This document shows positions 16,455 to 25,453 of a stretch of DNA of 64,000 nt, one piece after another (the stretch's first letter is position 1; each line of letters starts with the position of its first letter). The notes beneath the pieces were generated by a model that worked only from the letters and a program-made list of their open reading frames with translations, ran no database searches and was not told the DNA's origin. The position numbers were made by a program, and so were the translations under genes. The DNA lies in assembly GCF_003418935.1 (NCBI RefSeq), contig NZ_QVMT01000015.1:59377-123376 (forward strand). The letters are read 5' to 3'. The stretch comes from Emticicia sp. C21 (GTDB taxonomy: Bacteria > Bacteroidota > Bacteroidia > Cytophagales > Spirosomataceae).

Positions 16455-19196
16455 ATGAATTATCAGAGATTAACCTGGATAAGCCTGTTTGCCGCAGTTC
16501 TAATAGCTATTGCCTCTGTGTATCATTTCACACGAGATAAAATCAGCTATAATCAAGAAATTCGTCCTATTTTCAATAAAAAATGTATTGTTTGTCATGG
16601 AGGTGTAAAGAAAAGTGGGGACTTCAGCCTGCTTTTTAGAGAAGAAGCATTGGCAAAAGCTAAATCCGGTAAATTCGCCATTATCCCCCATGATGCCGGT
16701 AATTCTGAATTAATAAAACGCCTGAAATCTCATGATGTGGAAGAGCGTATGCCTTTGGAGGCTGAACCGCTAAGCAATGAAGAAATCAGCAAAATAGAAA
16801 GATGGATAAATGAAGGCGCTAATTGGGAAGACCATTGGTCGTATATCAAACCTGATAAATCTATTAGTCCGCCTGATGTGAGTGATAAGTGGATAGCGAA
16901 TGATATTGATAAGTTTGTGCTGGATAAACTGAATCAGGAAGGATTAAAGCACTCGCCTGAAACCGATAAAACGACATTGTTGAGAAGACTTAGTTTAGAT
17001 TTAATAGGCTTGCCGCCAGGTATTGAGGAAACACAGGCATTTTTGAAAGATACCAGTCCGAATGCCTACGAAAAACAAGTGGACAGACTTCTGAAATCTT
17101 CTCACTTTGGTGAGCGTTGGGCAACTATGTGGCTTGATTTGGCGCGTTACGCAGACTCAAAAGGCTACGAAAAAGATTTAGACCGCAGCATCTGGCAATA
17201 TCGTGACTGGGTAATCAGGGCGTTTAATGACGATATGCCTTTTGACCAATTTACTATTCAACAACTGGCTGGTGATTTACTACCAAGATCAAATTCAATT
17301 ACTGCTAAAGAAATAGAAAATCGGCTGATAGCTACGGCTTTTCACAGAAATACCATGGCTAATGACGAGGGTGGTACGAATGATGAAGAGTTCAGAAATA
17401 TGGCTTTGCTCGACAGAGTTTCTACAACCTGGGAGGTATGGCAGGGAACAACAATGGCCTGCGTGCAATGCCATAGCCACCCCTATGATCCTTTCCGTCA
17501 TAAAGAATTTTATCAGTCTTTTGCGTTCTTCAATAATACCCAAGACAGAGATTTATATAATGACAAACCTTTGCTGAAAACCTATTCAGTTGAAAAGGAA
17601 AAAGAAGTAAAGAATATGCTGACCTGGTTGAAGAATGTTGAGAAGAATCCAACACCCATTTCTCCTAATATTCCATTAGATAAGCAAAAGCAAGACTATT
17701 TAAGGCGAATGGGTATCTATCGTATAGAAGCTGAGGAGTTTGATAGCGCTAGCAGGCATATTGAATTGTGGAATAACCAGAAAACAATTATGCAAACCAC
17801 TGATGGGGCTTATACCGTGTATGAAGATGTGGATTTGACAGGCGTTTCCCAGGTTACTTATGGATATCAGAGTGGTGCTGAGAATTTGTTTATAGAAATG
17901 CGTTTGGGGAGTTCGGAAGGAGAGTTAATTAGCAGAGTTGAAACAAAATGTAGCGAAGAAAAAGTAAATGATAGTTGGTCGAGATGGAAAGATTATACAA
18001 CTTCAACGGGAAGAGTGAAACCAACCAAAGGATTGCACGATGTATATCTGGTTTATAAAAAAGGCAAAAACTTCTGGACAGACCTGATTCATTTAGACTG
18101 GATGGATTTACAGTATAAAACTCCATTGAAAAACAGTTATCCAAAAGCTTTCAGAGATTCTTTAGATAAATTGATGAAAATTGAGAGCAACGGCACTCCT
18201 GTTATCATGGAAATGAACCCGAACAGGGCAAGAAAAACACATGTCTTCATCAGAGGTAATTGGATGGTACATGGCGATGAAGTGAAGCCAGCTATGCCGG
18301 GTTCTTTACCAGACATGAAGAATTTTCCTGCCAACAGACTAGGTTTTGCAGAATGGTTGGTTAGTAAAGATAATCCGTTGACGGCAAGGGTGATGGTAAA
18401 CCGTTTCTGGGAACAATTATTTGGCAATGGGATAGTTGAATCCTTGGAAGACTTTGGGACAATGGGCGCAAAGCCCACTCATCCTGAGTTATTAGACTGG
18501 CTTGCTGTAAAGTTTATGGGTGAGCAAAACTGGAGTGTAAAGAAACTGTTGAAATTGATGGTGATGTCTGCGACTTACCGACAATCAGAGATAGTTGATA
18601 AAGAATTATTAGAAAAAGATCCTCGTAATCTGTTTTTAGCCCGAGGACCGAGGATAAGACTATCCTCAGAACAAATCAGAGATCAGGCATTGTTTGTGAG
18701 CCAATTATTAAATGAAGAAATGTACGGACCAAGTGTTCGTCCACCAAATCCAACAGATGAAGGTTGGAAGAATGAGCCAAAGAAAAACCTGTTCAGAAGA
18801 GCGGTCTATACTTACTGGAGACGCACGAACCCATATCCATCCATGATTACCTTTGATAGTCCGCAAAGGAATGTTTGTACTTCTCGCCGTATCCGAACTA
18901 ATACGCCTTTACAGGCTCTGACAACTTTGAACGATACAGTCTATTATGCAGCTGCTCAGAATATTGCCCTGAAAATGAAAGATGTGCCAGGTACTCGGGT
19001 AGAAGATAAGCTGAAAGTGGGGTATCAATACCTTTTCCAGAGGGCACCATCACCCACTAAAACTAAATTATTATTTCAGTTGTATCAGGAAGCTTTACTT
19101 GACTTGAGGAAAAAGGAAAGGAAAGAGGCTGAATTAGACGCGCTAACACTTGCAGCTAATGCCATGATGAACTTAGATGAATTTCTGACAAAATGA
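16455..19196 (+). CDS. PSD1/planctomycete cytochrome c domain protein (DUF1549/DUF1553)
   Basis: 913 residues. A membrane anchor (about 8-25) is followed by a cytochrome c-like domain with C44-I-V-C47-H48, then the DUF1549 domain (S-H-F-G-E-R-W-A-T-M-W-L-D-L-A-R-Y) and, after a spacer with a beta-rich insert around 420-560, DUF1553 (N-R-F-W-E-Q-L-F-G-N-G-I-V). A second C-x-x-C-H occurs near 336-340. Such proteins are abundant in planctomycetes and in some Bacteroidota that degrade polysaccharides. The ATG of the DUF1501 gene overlaps its stop by 4 bp, so the pair is translated together. Confidence 0.93.
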   Translation: MNYQRLTWISLFAAVLIAIASVYHFTRDKISYNQEIRPIFNKKCIVCHGGVKKSGDFSLLFREEALAKAKSGKFAIIPHDAGNSELIKRLKSHDVEERMPLEAEPLSNEEISKIERWINEGANWEDHWSYIKPDKSISPPDVSDKWIANDIDKFVLDKLNQEGLKHSPETDKTTLLRRLSLDLIGLPPGIEETQAFLKDTSPNAYEKQVDRLLKSSHFGERWATMWLDLARYADSKGYEKDLDRSIWQYRDWVIRAFNDDMPFDQFTIQQLAGDLLPRSNSITAKEIENRLIATAFHRNTMANDEGGTNDEEFRNMALLDRVSTTWEVWQGTTMACVQCHSHPYDPFRHKEFYQSFAFFNNTQDRDLYNDKPLLKTYSVEKEKEVKNMLTWLKNVEKNPTPISPNIPLDKQKQDYLRRMGIYRIEAEEFDSASRHIELWNNQKTIMQTTDGAYTVYEDVDLTGVSQVTYGYQSGAENLFIEMRLGSSEGELISRVETKCSEEKVNDSWSRWKDYTTSTGRVKPTKGLHDVYLVYKKGKNFWTDLIHLDWMDLQYKTPLKNSYPKAFRDSLDKLMKIESNGTPVIMEMNPNRARKTHVFIRGNWMVHGDEVKPAMPGSLPDMKNFPANRLGFAEWLVSKDNPLTARVMVNRFWEQLFGNGIVESLEDFGTMGAKPTHPELLDWLAVKFMGEQNWSVKKLLKLMVMSATYRQSEIVDKELLEKDPRNLFLARGPRIRLSSEQIRDQALFVSQLLNEEMYGPSVRPPNPTDEGWKNEPKKNLFRRAVYTYWRRTNPYPSMITFDSPQRNVCTSRRIRTNTPLQALTTLNDTVYYAAAQNIALKMKDVPGTRVEDKLKVGYQYLFQRAPSPTKTKLLFQLYQEALLDLRKKERKEAELDALTLAANAMMNLDEFLTK

Positions 19197-20674
19197 AAAG
19201 AATATCAGTATCTGAAGAAGCTTTTTTTGACGAAGCAAAATATAATACCCGAAGACATTTTCTGAAGCAATGTACCTCGGGACTAGGTGGGTTGGCGATT
19301 TCATCCATGTTAGGAGGTTGCTTCGGAGAATCATCTAAACCATTGCTTGATGAAAATCCATTAGCTGTAAGACCTTCTCATTTTAGTCCAAAGGCTAAAC
19401 GCATTATTTTTATGCATATGGAGGGTGCACCCTCCCAATTAGAATTGTTCGATTATAAACCTGAACTGGCTAAACTGGATGGACAACTTTGCCCACCTTC
19501 ATTATTAGAGGGGAAAAGGTTTGCTTTTATCAAAGGAGTGCCTAAAATGTTAGGCCCTCAGGCCACTTTTCAGCAGCATGGGCAATCAGGAAATTGGTTT
19601 TCAGATTATTTTAATTACTTGCCTAAACTGTCGGATGATTTGACTTTCCTGAAAGCTATGCATACAGATGAGTTTAATCATGCTCCGGCACAGTTATTTA
19701 TGCATACTGGTGCGAGCCGGGTAGGCAGACCAAGTATGGGTTCCTGGATTACTTATGGTTTAGGGTCAGAAAATCAGAACTTGCCGGGGTATGTAGTATT
19801 AGTATCAGGTTCAGAACCGAGTGCGGGTAAATATTTATGGGGTAATGGCTTTTTGCCATCCGTTTATCAGGGTGTGCAATGTCGCTCTAAAGGTGATCCG
19901 GTTTTATATATTAATAACCCGAGCGATATTGATAGTAGTCTTCGCAAGAAGTCTATTGAAACCATCAATAAAATTAATGAACTTACTTATCAGGAAATTG
20001 GCGATCCTGAAATTCTGACTCGAATTTCTCAATACGAGTTGGCCTATCGCATGCAGGCAGAAGTACCTGGAACAATGGATATTTCAGGAGAACCTGCCTA
20101 TATTCACGAATTGTATGGCACTCAACCCGGTAAATCAAGTTTTGCTAATAATTGTCTTCTAGCCAGAAAACTGCTGGAAAAGGGTGTGAGAGTCGTACAA
20201 TTATTTGACCGTCGATGGGATAATCATGGAACAGATGCCGGAAGTGGGGTAGATATTGGCTTACGCAGAAATGTGGAGTACGTAGATAAACCTATCTCCG
20301 CACTGATTTTAGACTTAAAACAAAGGGGATTATTAGAAGATACTTTAATAGTATGGGGTGGCGAATTTGGTAGAACACCCATGATGGAAAACAGGGCAGG
20401 AGATAACGATACACCTTATAAAGGTCGGGATCATCATGTGGATGCCTTTACGATGTTTATGGCAGGTGCGGGATTAAGGCATGGTTATTCACATGGAGAA
20501 ACAGATGAAATAGGATACTATGGTGTAAAAGGTAAAACTCACATCCATGACCTACAGGCAACTATTTTACACTTAATGGGTTTTAATCATGAAAAGCTGG
20601 TTTTCCCGTTCCAGGGTAGAAATTTCAGATTGACTGATGTGGCAGGGAAAGTGATTAATGAGGTTTTGGCATAG
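19193..20674 (+). CDS. DUF1501 protein, sulfatase-fold, Tat-exported
   Basis: 493 residues with an N-terminal twin-arginine motif (R20-R21-H-F-L-K) followed by a hydrophobic stretch ending in Gly-Gly-Cys, so it is probably exported folded and lipid-anchored. The body matches DUF1501, a relative of the alkaline phosphatase/sulfatase superfamily: H-M-E-G-A-P-S-Q-L-E near 75, H-G-Q-S-G-N-W, W-D-N-H-G-T-D and G-G-E-F-G-R-T-P. These acidic and His clusters look like a metal-dependent hydrolase. It is always paired with a PSD1 gene, as here. The true substrate is unknown. Confidence 0.93.
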   Translation: MKRISVSEEAFFDEAKYNTRRHFLKQCTSGLGGLAISSMLGGCFGESSKPLLDENPLAVRPSHFSPKAKRIIFMHMEGAPSQLELFDYKPELAKLDGQLCPPSLLEGKRFAFIKGVPKMLGPQATFQQHGQSGNWFSDYFNYLPKLSDDLTFLKAMHTDEFNHAPAQLFMHTGASRVGRPSMGSWITYGLGSENQNLPGYVVLVSGSEPSAGKYLWGNGFLPSVYQGVQCRSKGDPVLYINNPSDIDSSLRKKSIETINKINELTYQEIGDPEILTRISQYELAYRMQAEVPGTMDISGEPAYIHELYGTQPGKSSFANNCLLARKLLEKGVRVVQLFDRRWDNHGTDAGSGVDIGLRRNVEYVDKPISALILDLKQRGLLEDTLIVWGGEFGRTPMMENRAGDNDTPYKGRDHHVDAFTMFMAGAGLRHGYSHGETDEIGYYGVKGKTHIHDLQATILHLMGFNHEKLVFPFQGRNFRLTDVAGKVINEVLA

Positions 20675-20688
20675 AATCGTATATAAGG

Positions 20689-20733
20689 CTCTGTGAAATT
20701 CCGTGCCTGACTTAGTGTACCTCTGTGGTAAAA
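20689..20733 (+). repeat. CTGTG/CCGTG-type interspersed repeat
   Basis: The stretch CTCTGTGAAATTCCGTGCC, then CTTAGTGTACCTCTGTGGT, is built of near-identical 11-12 bp steps. A similar element, in two orientations, lies at 50337-50432. It stands just after the stop of the DUF1501 gene. Confidence 0.6.
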
Positions 20734-20743
20734 TATTAAATCA

Positions 20744-20780
20744 AAAAGCCTGTCTTTAAATAATGAGAAGACAGGCTTTT
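20744..20780. terminator. Bidirectional intrinsic terminator between DUF1501 gene and fumC
   Basis: A perfect 13-bp inverted repeat, AAAAGCCTGTCTT / AAGACAGGCTTTT, with an 11-base loop. T runs at both ends let it work for the convergent DUF1501 gene (+) and fumC (-). Confidence 0.9.
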
Positions 20781-20797
20781 ATATAAGTCAACTTAAA

Positions 20798-22198
20798 TTA
20801 CTTCAAACTCCCCACCATATCCTCAGGCTTCACCCAGGCATCAAATTCTTCTGATGTCAGATAACCTAATTTAATGGCAGTTTCTTTTAGTGTACTACCG
20901 TTTTTATGTGCCGTCTGTGCAATTTCAGCTGCTTTGTAATAACCGATTTTAGTATTTAACGCCGTAACCAGCATCAACGAGTTATCTACATGTTTTTTGA
21001 TATTGTCTTTCAATGGCTCAATACCTACGGCACATTTATCATTAAATGATACACAACCGTCTCCAATCAAACGAGCTGAATGTAAGAAGTTGAAAATCAT
21101 TACCGGTTTAAAAACATTCAGTTCGAAATGACCCATAGCTCCTCCCACATTAATAGCCACATCGTTACCCATTACCTGAGCCGCAATCATAGTTAAAGCT
21201 TCGCATTGCGTAGGATTTACTTTACCCGGCATGATAGACGAACCAGGTTCGTTATCCGGAATAAAGATTTCACCAATACCAGCGCGAGGACCAGATGATA
21301 ACATTCTGATGTCGTTGGCTATTTTCATTAAGCTAACTGCTACTGTTTTCAAAGCGCCATGTGCCTCCACAATGGCATCATGAGCAGCTAAAGCTTCAAA
21401 TTTGTTTTCAGCTGTAATGAATGGAATACCGGTTAAGTTAGCAATATGTTTAGCTACCGATTCTGAATAACCCTCAGGCGTATTGATACCCGTACCAACG
21501 GCTGTACCGCCCAAAGCTAGTTCTGAAAGGTGTGCTAATGTATTTTTAATCGCCTTTAGTCCGTGGTCTAATTGAGAAACATACCCTGAAAATTCCTGGC
21601 CAACGGTTAATGGTGTAGCATCCATAAAGTGGGTTCTACCTATTTTCACTACGTTCATAAATGCCGTCGATTTCTCAGCAAGTGTGTTGCGTAGCTTTTC
21701 AATTCCCGGTATGGTTGTTTCAATCAACATTTTATAAGCAGCAATATGCATCGCTGTCGGGAATGTATCATTTGATGATTGAGATTTGTTTACATCATCA
21801 TTCGGGTGTAAAAATTTCGTTTTATCGCCTAATTCACCACCTTGCAATACATGCCCGCGATACGCAATTACCTCATTACAGTTCATGTTCGATTGTGTGC
21901 CCGAACCTGTCTGCCATACTACCAGAGGAAACTGATCGTCCAGCTTTCCGTCAAGGATTTCCTGACATACGGTACCAATCAAATCTGCCTTTTCTTTAGG
22001 TAATACACCTAATTCATGATTCGTCAAAGCTGCTCCATGTTTCAGGTAAGCAAAAGCCCTGATGATTTCCTTAGGCATTTTATTAATATCTTGAGCAATC
22101 TTAAAGTTTTCAATAGAACGTTGTGTTTGTGCACCCCAATAAACATCAATTGGCACCTGAACCTCGCCCATTGTATCTTTTTCTATTCTGTATTGCAT
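20798..22198 (-). CDS. fumC: Fumarate hydratase class II
   Basis: 466 residues, the normal length. The fumarase/aspartase signature [13 protein letters not shown] lies near 317-329, with the [10 protein letters not shown] segment near 183 and [10 protein letters not shown] near 96. The start [13 protein letters not shown] is normal for FumC. This TCA-cycle enzyme hydrates fumarate to L-malate without an Fe-S cluster. It is monocistronic. A TACTTTTG box on the minus strand (22245-22252) is a likely -7 promoter element. Confidence 0.97.
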   Translation of the reverse strand: MQYRIEKDTMGEVQVPIDVYWGAQTQRSIENFKIAQDINKMPKEIIRAFAYLKHGAALTNHELGVLPKEKADLIGTVCQEILDGKLDDQFPLVVWQTGSGTQSNMNCNEVIAYRGHVLQGGELGDKTKFLHPNDDVNKSQSSNDTFPTAMHIAAYKMLIETTIPGIEKLRNTLAEKSTAFMNVVKIGRTHFMDATPLTVGQEFSGYVSQLDHGLKAIKNTLAHLSELALGGTAVGTGINTPEGYSESVAKHIANLTGIPFITAENKFEALAAHDAIVEAHGALKTVAVSLMKIANDIRMLSSGPRAGIGEIFIPDNEPGSSIMPGKVNPTQCEALTMIAAQVMGNDVAINVGGAMGHFELNVFKPVMIFNFLHSARLIGDGCVSFNDKCAVGIEPLKDNIKKHVDNSLMLVTALNTKIGYYKAAEIAQTAHKNGSTLKETAIKLGYLTSEEFDAWVKPEDMVGSLK

Positions 22199-22244
22199 GT
22201 TTTTTTATGAATTAGAAATGATCGGTTAAAATGAAATTTCGTTG

Positions 22245-22252
22245 CAAAAGTA
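22245..22252 (-). promoter_or_regulatory. Likely -7 promoter box of fumC
   Basis: TACTTTTG on the minus strand fits the Bacteroidota TAnnTTTG consensus, about 47 bp before the fumC start. No clear TTTG -33 box is seen at the proper spacing. Confidence 0.5.
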
Positions 22253-22312
22253 AATCAGAAAAAGACAGGCTGGTAGCTTTTTCTCATTTTTTATCACAAA
22301 CTTTCATAAAAA

Positions 22313-22335
22313 AAGCACGACCTATAGTCGTGCTT
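22313..22335 (-). terminator. Intrinsic terminator after apaG
   Basis: A 9-bp inverted repeat, AAGCACGAC / GTCGTGCTT, with a 5-base loop. On the minus strand it is followed by a T run, so it terminates apaG about 120 bp after its stop. The stretch between this and the apaG stop holds no gene. Confidence 0.85.
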
Positions 22336-22455
22336 CAATATATGGTTTACTATCATATTTCTTCTCTTAAAGTCAGAATTACTATTTTAAAGGCACATAA
22401 ATAAACGCTCATCGATGTTTGTGCCGATAAGAGTCTTTACTCTATACCTGAAAGA

Positions 22456-22848
22456 TTAGTTTAATCTGAATGGGGCTATCAGACCGAATTCAGGAATCAT
22501 AACTCTGAATTTCTTTCCATCTGCCAAGCGTTCCATGACATACGAACCTGTCATTTTTCCAATTGATGATTTCAGGCTGCATCCTGATATATACTCATGA
22601 CTTTCACCTGGTTCTAAAATAGGAGTAAGGCCAACTACGCCTTCACCCTCTATTTCCCGTATAGTCGCATTTGAGTCGAAAATTATCCATTTTCGTCTTT
22701 GCAATTGTACGGTGTTGTGACTGTGATTTTCGATCCGGATTCTGTAGCTAAAAACAAAATGGGACTGGTAAGGGCTCGAATACTCTGGTTGATACTCAGT
22801 AAGCACACTAACCCTTACGCCCTCAGTTGATGCCGTAATTGTGGTCAT
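22456..22848 (-). CDS. apaG: ApaG domain protein
   Basis: 130 residues, one ApaG (fibronectin-III-like) domain. It has Y-R-I-R-I-E-N-H-S near 31-39, L-Q-R-R-K-W-I near 48, the E-G-E-G-V-V-G-L-T-P segment near 63-72 and L-E-P-G-E-S-H-E-Y near 75-83. ApaG is often annotated as linked to Co2+/Mg2+ efflux on genetic grounds; no enzyme activity is visible. A near-perfect 17-bp palindrome (GGCAT...ATGCC, 22868-22884) stands 20 bp ahead of the start and could be an operator. Confidence 0.93.
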   Translation of the reverse strand: MTTITASTEGVRVSVLTEYQPEYSSPYQSHFVFSYRIRIENHSHNTVQLQRRKWIIFDSNATIREIEGEGVVGLTPILEPGESHEYISGCSLKSSIGKMTGSYVMERLADGKKFRVMIPEFGLIAPFRLN

Positions 22849-23010
22849 AATTTATAGTAGATTCATCGGCATATTTAAAATGCCTGTGTATTTTTTAACA
22901 ATTTGGGAAATCGTTCTGTAAAGTAACAAATTTCTATTATAATTGATGTTATAATCAAATCTTTTTTTTGTAAAAAGTTCTTAAACGGTGCCATAATGAA
23001 TTTAAAGCAC

Positions 23011-23018
23011 TATTTTTG
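23011..23018 (+). promoter_or_regulatory. Likely -7 promoter box of ung
   Basis: TATTTTTG fits TAnnTTTG. Transcription would begin near 23023-23026, right at the upstream TTG codon, which favours the ATG at 23056 as the true start. No good -33 box is seen. Confidence 0.5.
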
Positions 23019-23055
23019 ATCAAAATTGTCACTAAATCGGCTTAACTTGAATAAT

Positions 23056-23721
23056 ATGGATGTCAAAATTGCAGAAAGCTGGAAAAGCCAGCTAGAGGAA
23101 GAATTTCAGAAAGATTATTTTCAGAATCTGATTGAATTTGTAAGAAATGAATATAAAAATGGAGTGTGCTATCCTCCGGGTAAGTTAATCTTCAATGCTT
23201 TTGATAAATGCAGTTTTGAAGATACCAGAGTAGTAATTTTAGGACAAGACCCGTATCATGGGCCTGGGCAGGCCAATGGTTTATGTTTTTCTGTCAATGA
23301 TGGTATTCCTTCGCCACCTTCACTTATCAATATTTTTAAAGAAATAAAAGATGATCTAGAGAAGCCAATTCCTAAAACCGGGAATCTGGAAAGATGGGCA
23401 AAACAGGGTGTTCTATTACTTAACGCTACTTTGACTGTTAGAGCAGGGCAGGCAGGCTCACATCAAGGGAAAGGGTGGGAGCAATTTACTGATGCTGTTA
23501 TCAGATGCCTGAACGAGGAAAAAGACGGTATTGTGTTTTTACTGTGGGGAAAATATGCGCAGGATAAAGGTAAGATAATTGATGACAAAAAACACTTCGT
23601 TTTAAGAGCCAAACACCCATCACCTATGTCAGCCAATTACGGAGGTTGGTTTGGTACTAAGCATTTCAGTCAGGCAAATAATTACCTCACGAGTAAGGGA
23701 TTAGAGCCAATTGAATGGTAA
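23056..23721 (+). CDS. ung: Uracil-DNA glycosylase, family 1
   Basis: 221 residues from the ATG at 23056; a TTG at 23026 would extend it by ten residues but lies at the predicted transcription start. Key motifs are G-Q-D65-P-Y-H68-G-P-G-Q-A-N-G-L-C-F (water-activating Asp) and H-P-S-P-M-S-A near the C-terminus (Leu loop and catalytic His). It removes uracil from DNA at the start of base excision repair. It stands alone between apaG, which is divergent, and the ABC genes, which are convergent, with a terminator after it. Confidence 0.96.
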   Translation: MDVKIAESWKSQLEEEFQKDYFQNLIEFVRNEYKNGVCYPPGKLIFNAFDKCSFEDTRVVILGQDPYHGPGQANGLCFSVNDGIPSPPSLINIFKEIKDDLEKPIPKTGNLERWAKQGVLLLNATLTVRAGQAGSHQGKGWEQFTDAVIRCLNEEKDGIVFLLWGKYAQDKGKIIDDKKHFVLRAKHPSPMSANYGGWFGTKHFSQANNYLTSKGLEPIEW

Positions 23722-23722
23722 A

Positions 23723-23768
23723 AAAATAATCGGGCGTTGAATAGATTTCACATAAGCCCGATTATTTT
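23723..23768. terminator. Bidirectional terminator between ung and the ABC operon
   Basis: A perfect 13-bp inverted repeat, AAAATAATCGGGC / GCCCGATTATTTT, with a 20-base loop. It serves the convergent ends of ung and the ABC ATPase gene. Confidence 0.85.
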
Positions 23769-23778
23769 ACCTGAATAA

Positions 23779-24600
23779 TTATAAATTATGAAATAGATCT
23801 CTGATTTCATTAATCATTTCTGTGAATTCCGGGATTTTTCTGATATCTTCTCTCCAGGCCAGACCTCTTTCCAGCAAGTCAAAAGTATACTTGATTTTTG
23901 AGCCTGATGTAGGATTGCCGTCTTTGTCTTTTTCTCTACCCATCAGCCAAAGATTGTCGGCAATAGCCGCAGTAGAAACAATATCATGCGAAACTATTAT
24001 GATTGTGTTATGCTCGTTCATGTTAGCAATTTCTACAATCATTTCGCTCACCTCTTCTACCATATTAATATCAAGCCCGCTGAATGGTTCATCCATTAAT
24101 AAAAAATTATCAGTGCACAGCAACTGTTGAGCTATAGCTACCCGCTGTTTTTGCCCGCCTGAAAGCTGCGCAGGGTAAGAATCCTGATAGGGGCGAAGCT
24201 TAAAGCGATCGAGCAAGCTAAAGATTCTGGTTTTGCGCTCGTCAGCGTTTTTATAATTTTTTACTGCTGCAATCTCTAAATTCCCCAGAACAGTACGGTG
24301 CATAAAAAGAGGGTAATTTTGCTGAACTACTCCAGTACAGCCTGGGTGAGCAGGTTCTTTATCTGGCCCATAATATACATTGCCTGAAGTAGGCTTTAAT
24401 AAACCTGCCATAATTTCAAACAGTTTGGTCTTTCCAATACCAGAAGGACCTAAAAAACCTACGATCTGCCCTTTAACGCTTCCCGGACGAGTGGCATCTC
24501 TTACCTCAGCATTAACATTCTCTAATATTACTTTATCTCCTAATGTAAGATTGACATTATCTACTTTGAGTATTGTATCTTTATATGAGTACTGAGCCAT
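23779..24600 (-). CDS. ABC transporter ATP-binding protein (NitT/TauT-like)
   Basis: 273 residues. Walker A is G51-P-S-G-I-G-K-T, the signature L-S-G-G-Q-K-Q-R is at 146-153, Walker B L-L-M-D-E ends at 171, and H-D-I carries the switch His. The nucleotide domain is close to the nitrate/sulfonate/taurine class, with a longer C-terminal tail (about 225-273). Its stop lies just before the shared terminator. Its ATG directly abuts the permease stop, so the two are translationally linked. Together with the OmpA-type binding protein it forms an unusual importer. Confidence 0.9.
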   Translation of the reverse strand: MAQYSYKDTILKVDNVNLTLGDKVILENVNAEVRDATRPGSVKGQIVGFLGPSGIGKTKLFEIMAGLLKPTSGNVYYGPDKEPAHPGCTGVVQQNYPLFMHRTVLGNLEIAAVKNYKNADERKTRIFSLLDRFKLRPYQDSYPAQLSGGQKQRVAIAQQLLCTDNFLLMDEPFSGLDINMVEEVSEMIVEIANMNEHNTIIIVSHDIVSTAAIADNLWLMGREKDKDGNPTSGSKIKYTFDLLERGLAWREDIRKIPEFTEMINEIRDLFHNL

Positions 24601-25385
24601 TATTTTTCAAGGGTCAATTTTGAGTAAGGAAAGAAAAATTCTCGTAGTTTTCCGATTGTGTAATCTAAAAAGATTCCCATCAGGAGTATTACTAATTGAA
24701 TGGCAAATACATCAGATAAGCGAAGCAATTTATTATTATTTAGTAATAAAACCCCGATTCCTCCCTCCGCTCTTGAAATTCCCTCAACCATCGTCAGCAT
24801 CATCCAGGCAATGGCAAAGTTTTGTCTGATTACTTCCAATACCTGATCAAGCCTTCCCAGAATGATTACTTCCCATACTACCTGCCATTCGTTCATCCGA
24901 AGGGTTCGGGCATGATAAAATTCATATTTAGGGATCGACTGAATAATAGAAACCATTGAGGTAACAAAGAAAACGGTTATTCCAAAAACCATCAATGTTA
25001 CTTTTAATTCATGCCCTGAATGTGTAATTAACGTAAAAACAAAGGATAAACCTACGAGTGTCCAGAAACGAAATTTTGAAATAAGATAACCGATTGGTTT
25101 AAAAAATGGGATAACTGTGGCATAAGAAATAATCAACGAAATGATTGTTGCAATGAGCAACGATTTCAAACAAAGCCAGGTACTGTTCCAAAGTTCGTAG
25201 ATAAGGTTTTGACTGGCTATCAGACTTTGAAGAGATTTTAAAATCTCCATAGGAGTAGGTATTAGCCTGAAAGAACTAGTTGTCCATAATACTAAAAAAA
25301 CAGCCATTTGTATAGCAATCATGATAGCCATAGTCGACTGACTGTTTTTGGTATTAGGTATAAAGAGTTTTTTTATTTTTTCCAT
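24600..25385 (-). CDS. ABC transporter permease, BPD family
   Basis: 261 residues with about six membrane segments, the first near 18-38. The cytoplasmic EAA loop is R-M-N-E-W-Q-V-V-W-E-V-I-I-L-G-R-L-D near 162-179, followed by a W-M-M-L-T-M-V-E-G segment, as in SsuC/TauC/NrtB permeases. The gene lies 68 bp after the OmpA-type binding protein, in the same direction, and shares one base with the ATPase gene. The solute is unknown. Confidence 0.88.
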   Translation of the reverse strand: MEKIKKLFIPNTKNSQSTMAIMIAIQMAVFLVLWTTSSFRLIPTPMEILKSLQSLIASQNLIYELWNSTWLCLKSLLIATIISLIISYATVIPFFKPIGYLISKFRFWTLVGLSFVFTLITHSGHELKVTLMVFGITVFFVTSMVSIIQSIPKYEFYHARTLRMNEWQVVWEVIILGRLDQVLEVIRQNFAIAWMMLTMVEGISRAEGGIGVLLLNNNKLLRLSDVFAIQLVILLMGIFLDYTIGKLREFFFPYSKLTLEK

Positions 25386-25453
25386 AGAGTCTGGATTGTA
25401 GTTTAAGTTCCGGCAAATAGAAAGAACCTCTAATTACCGGAACTATATAAGTT

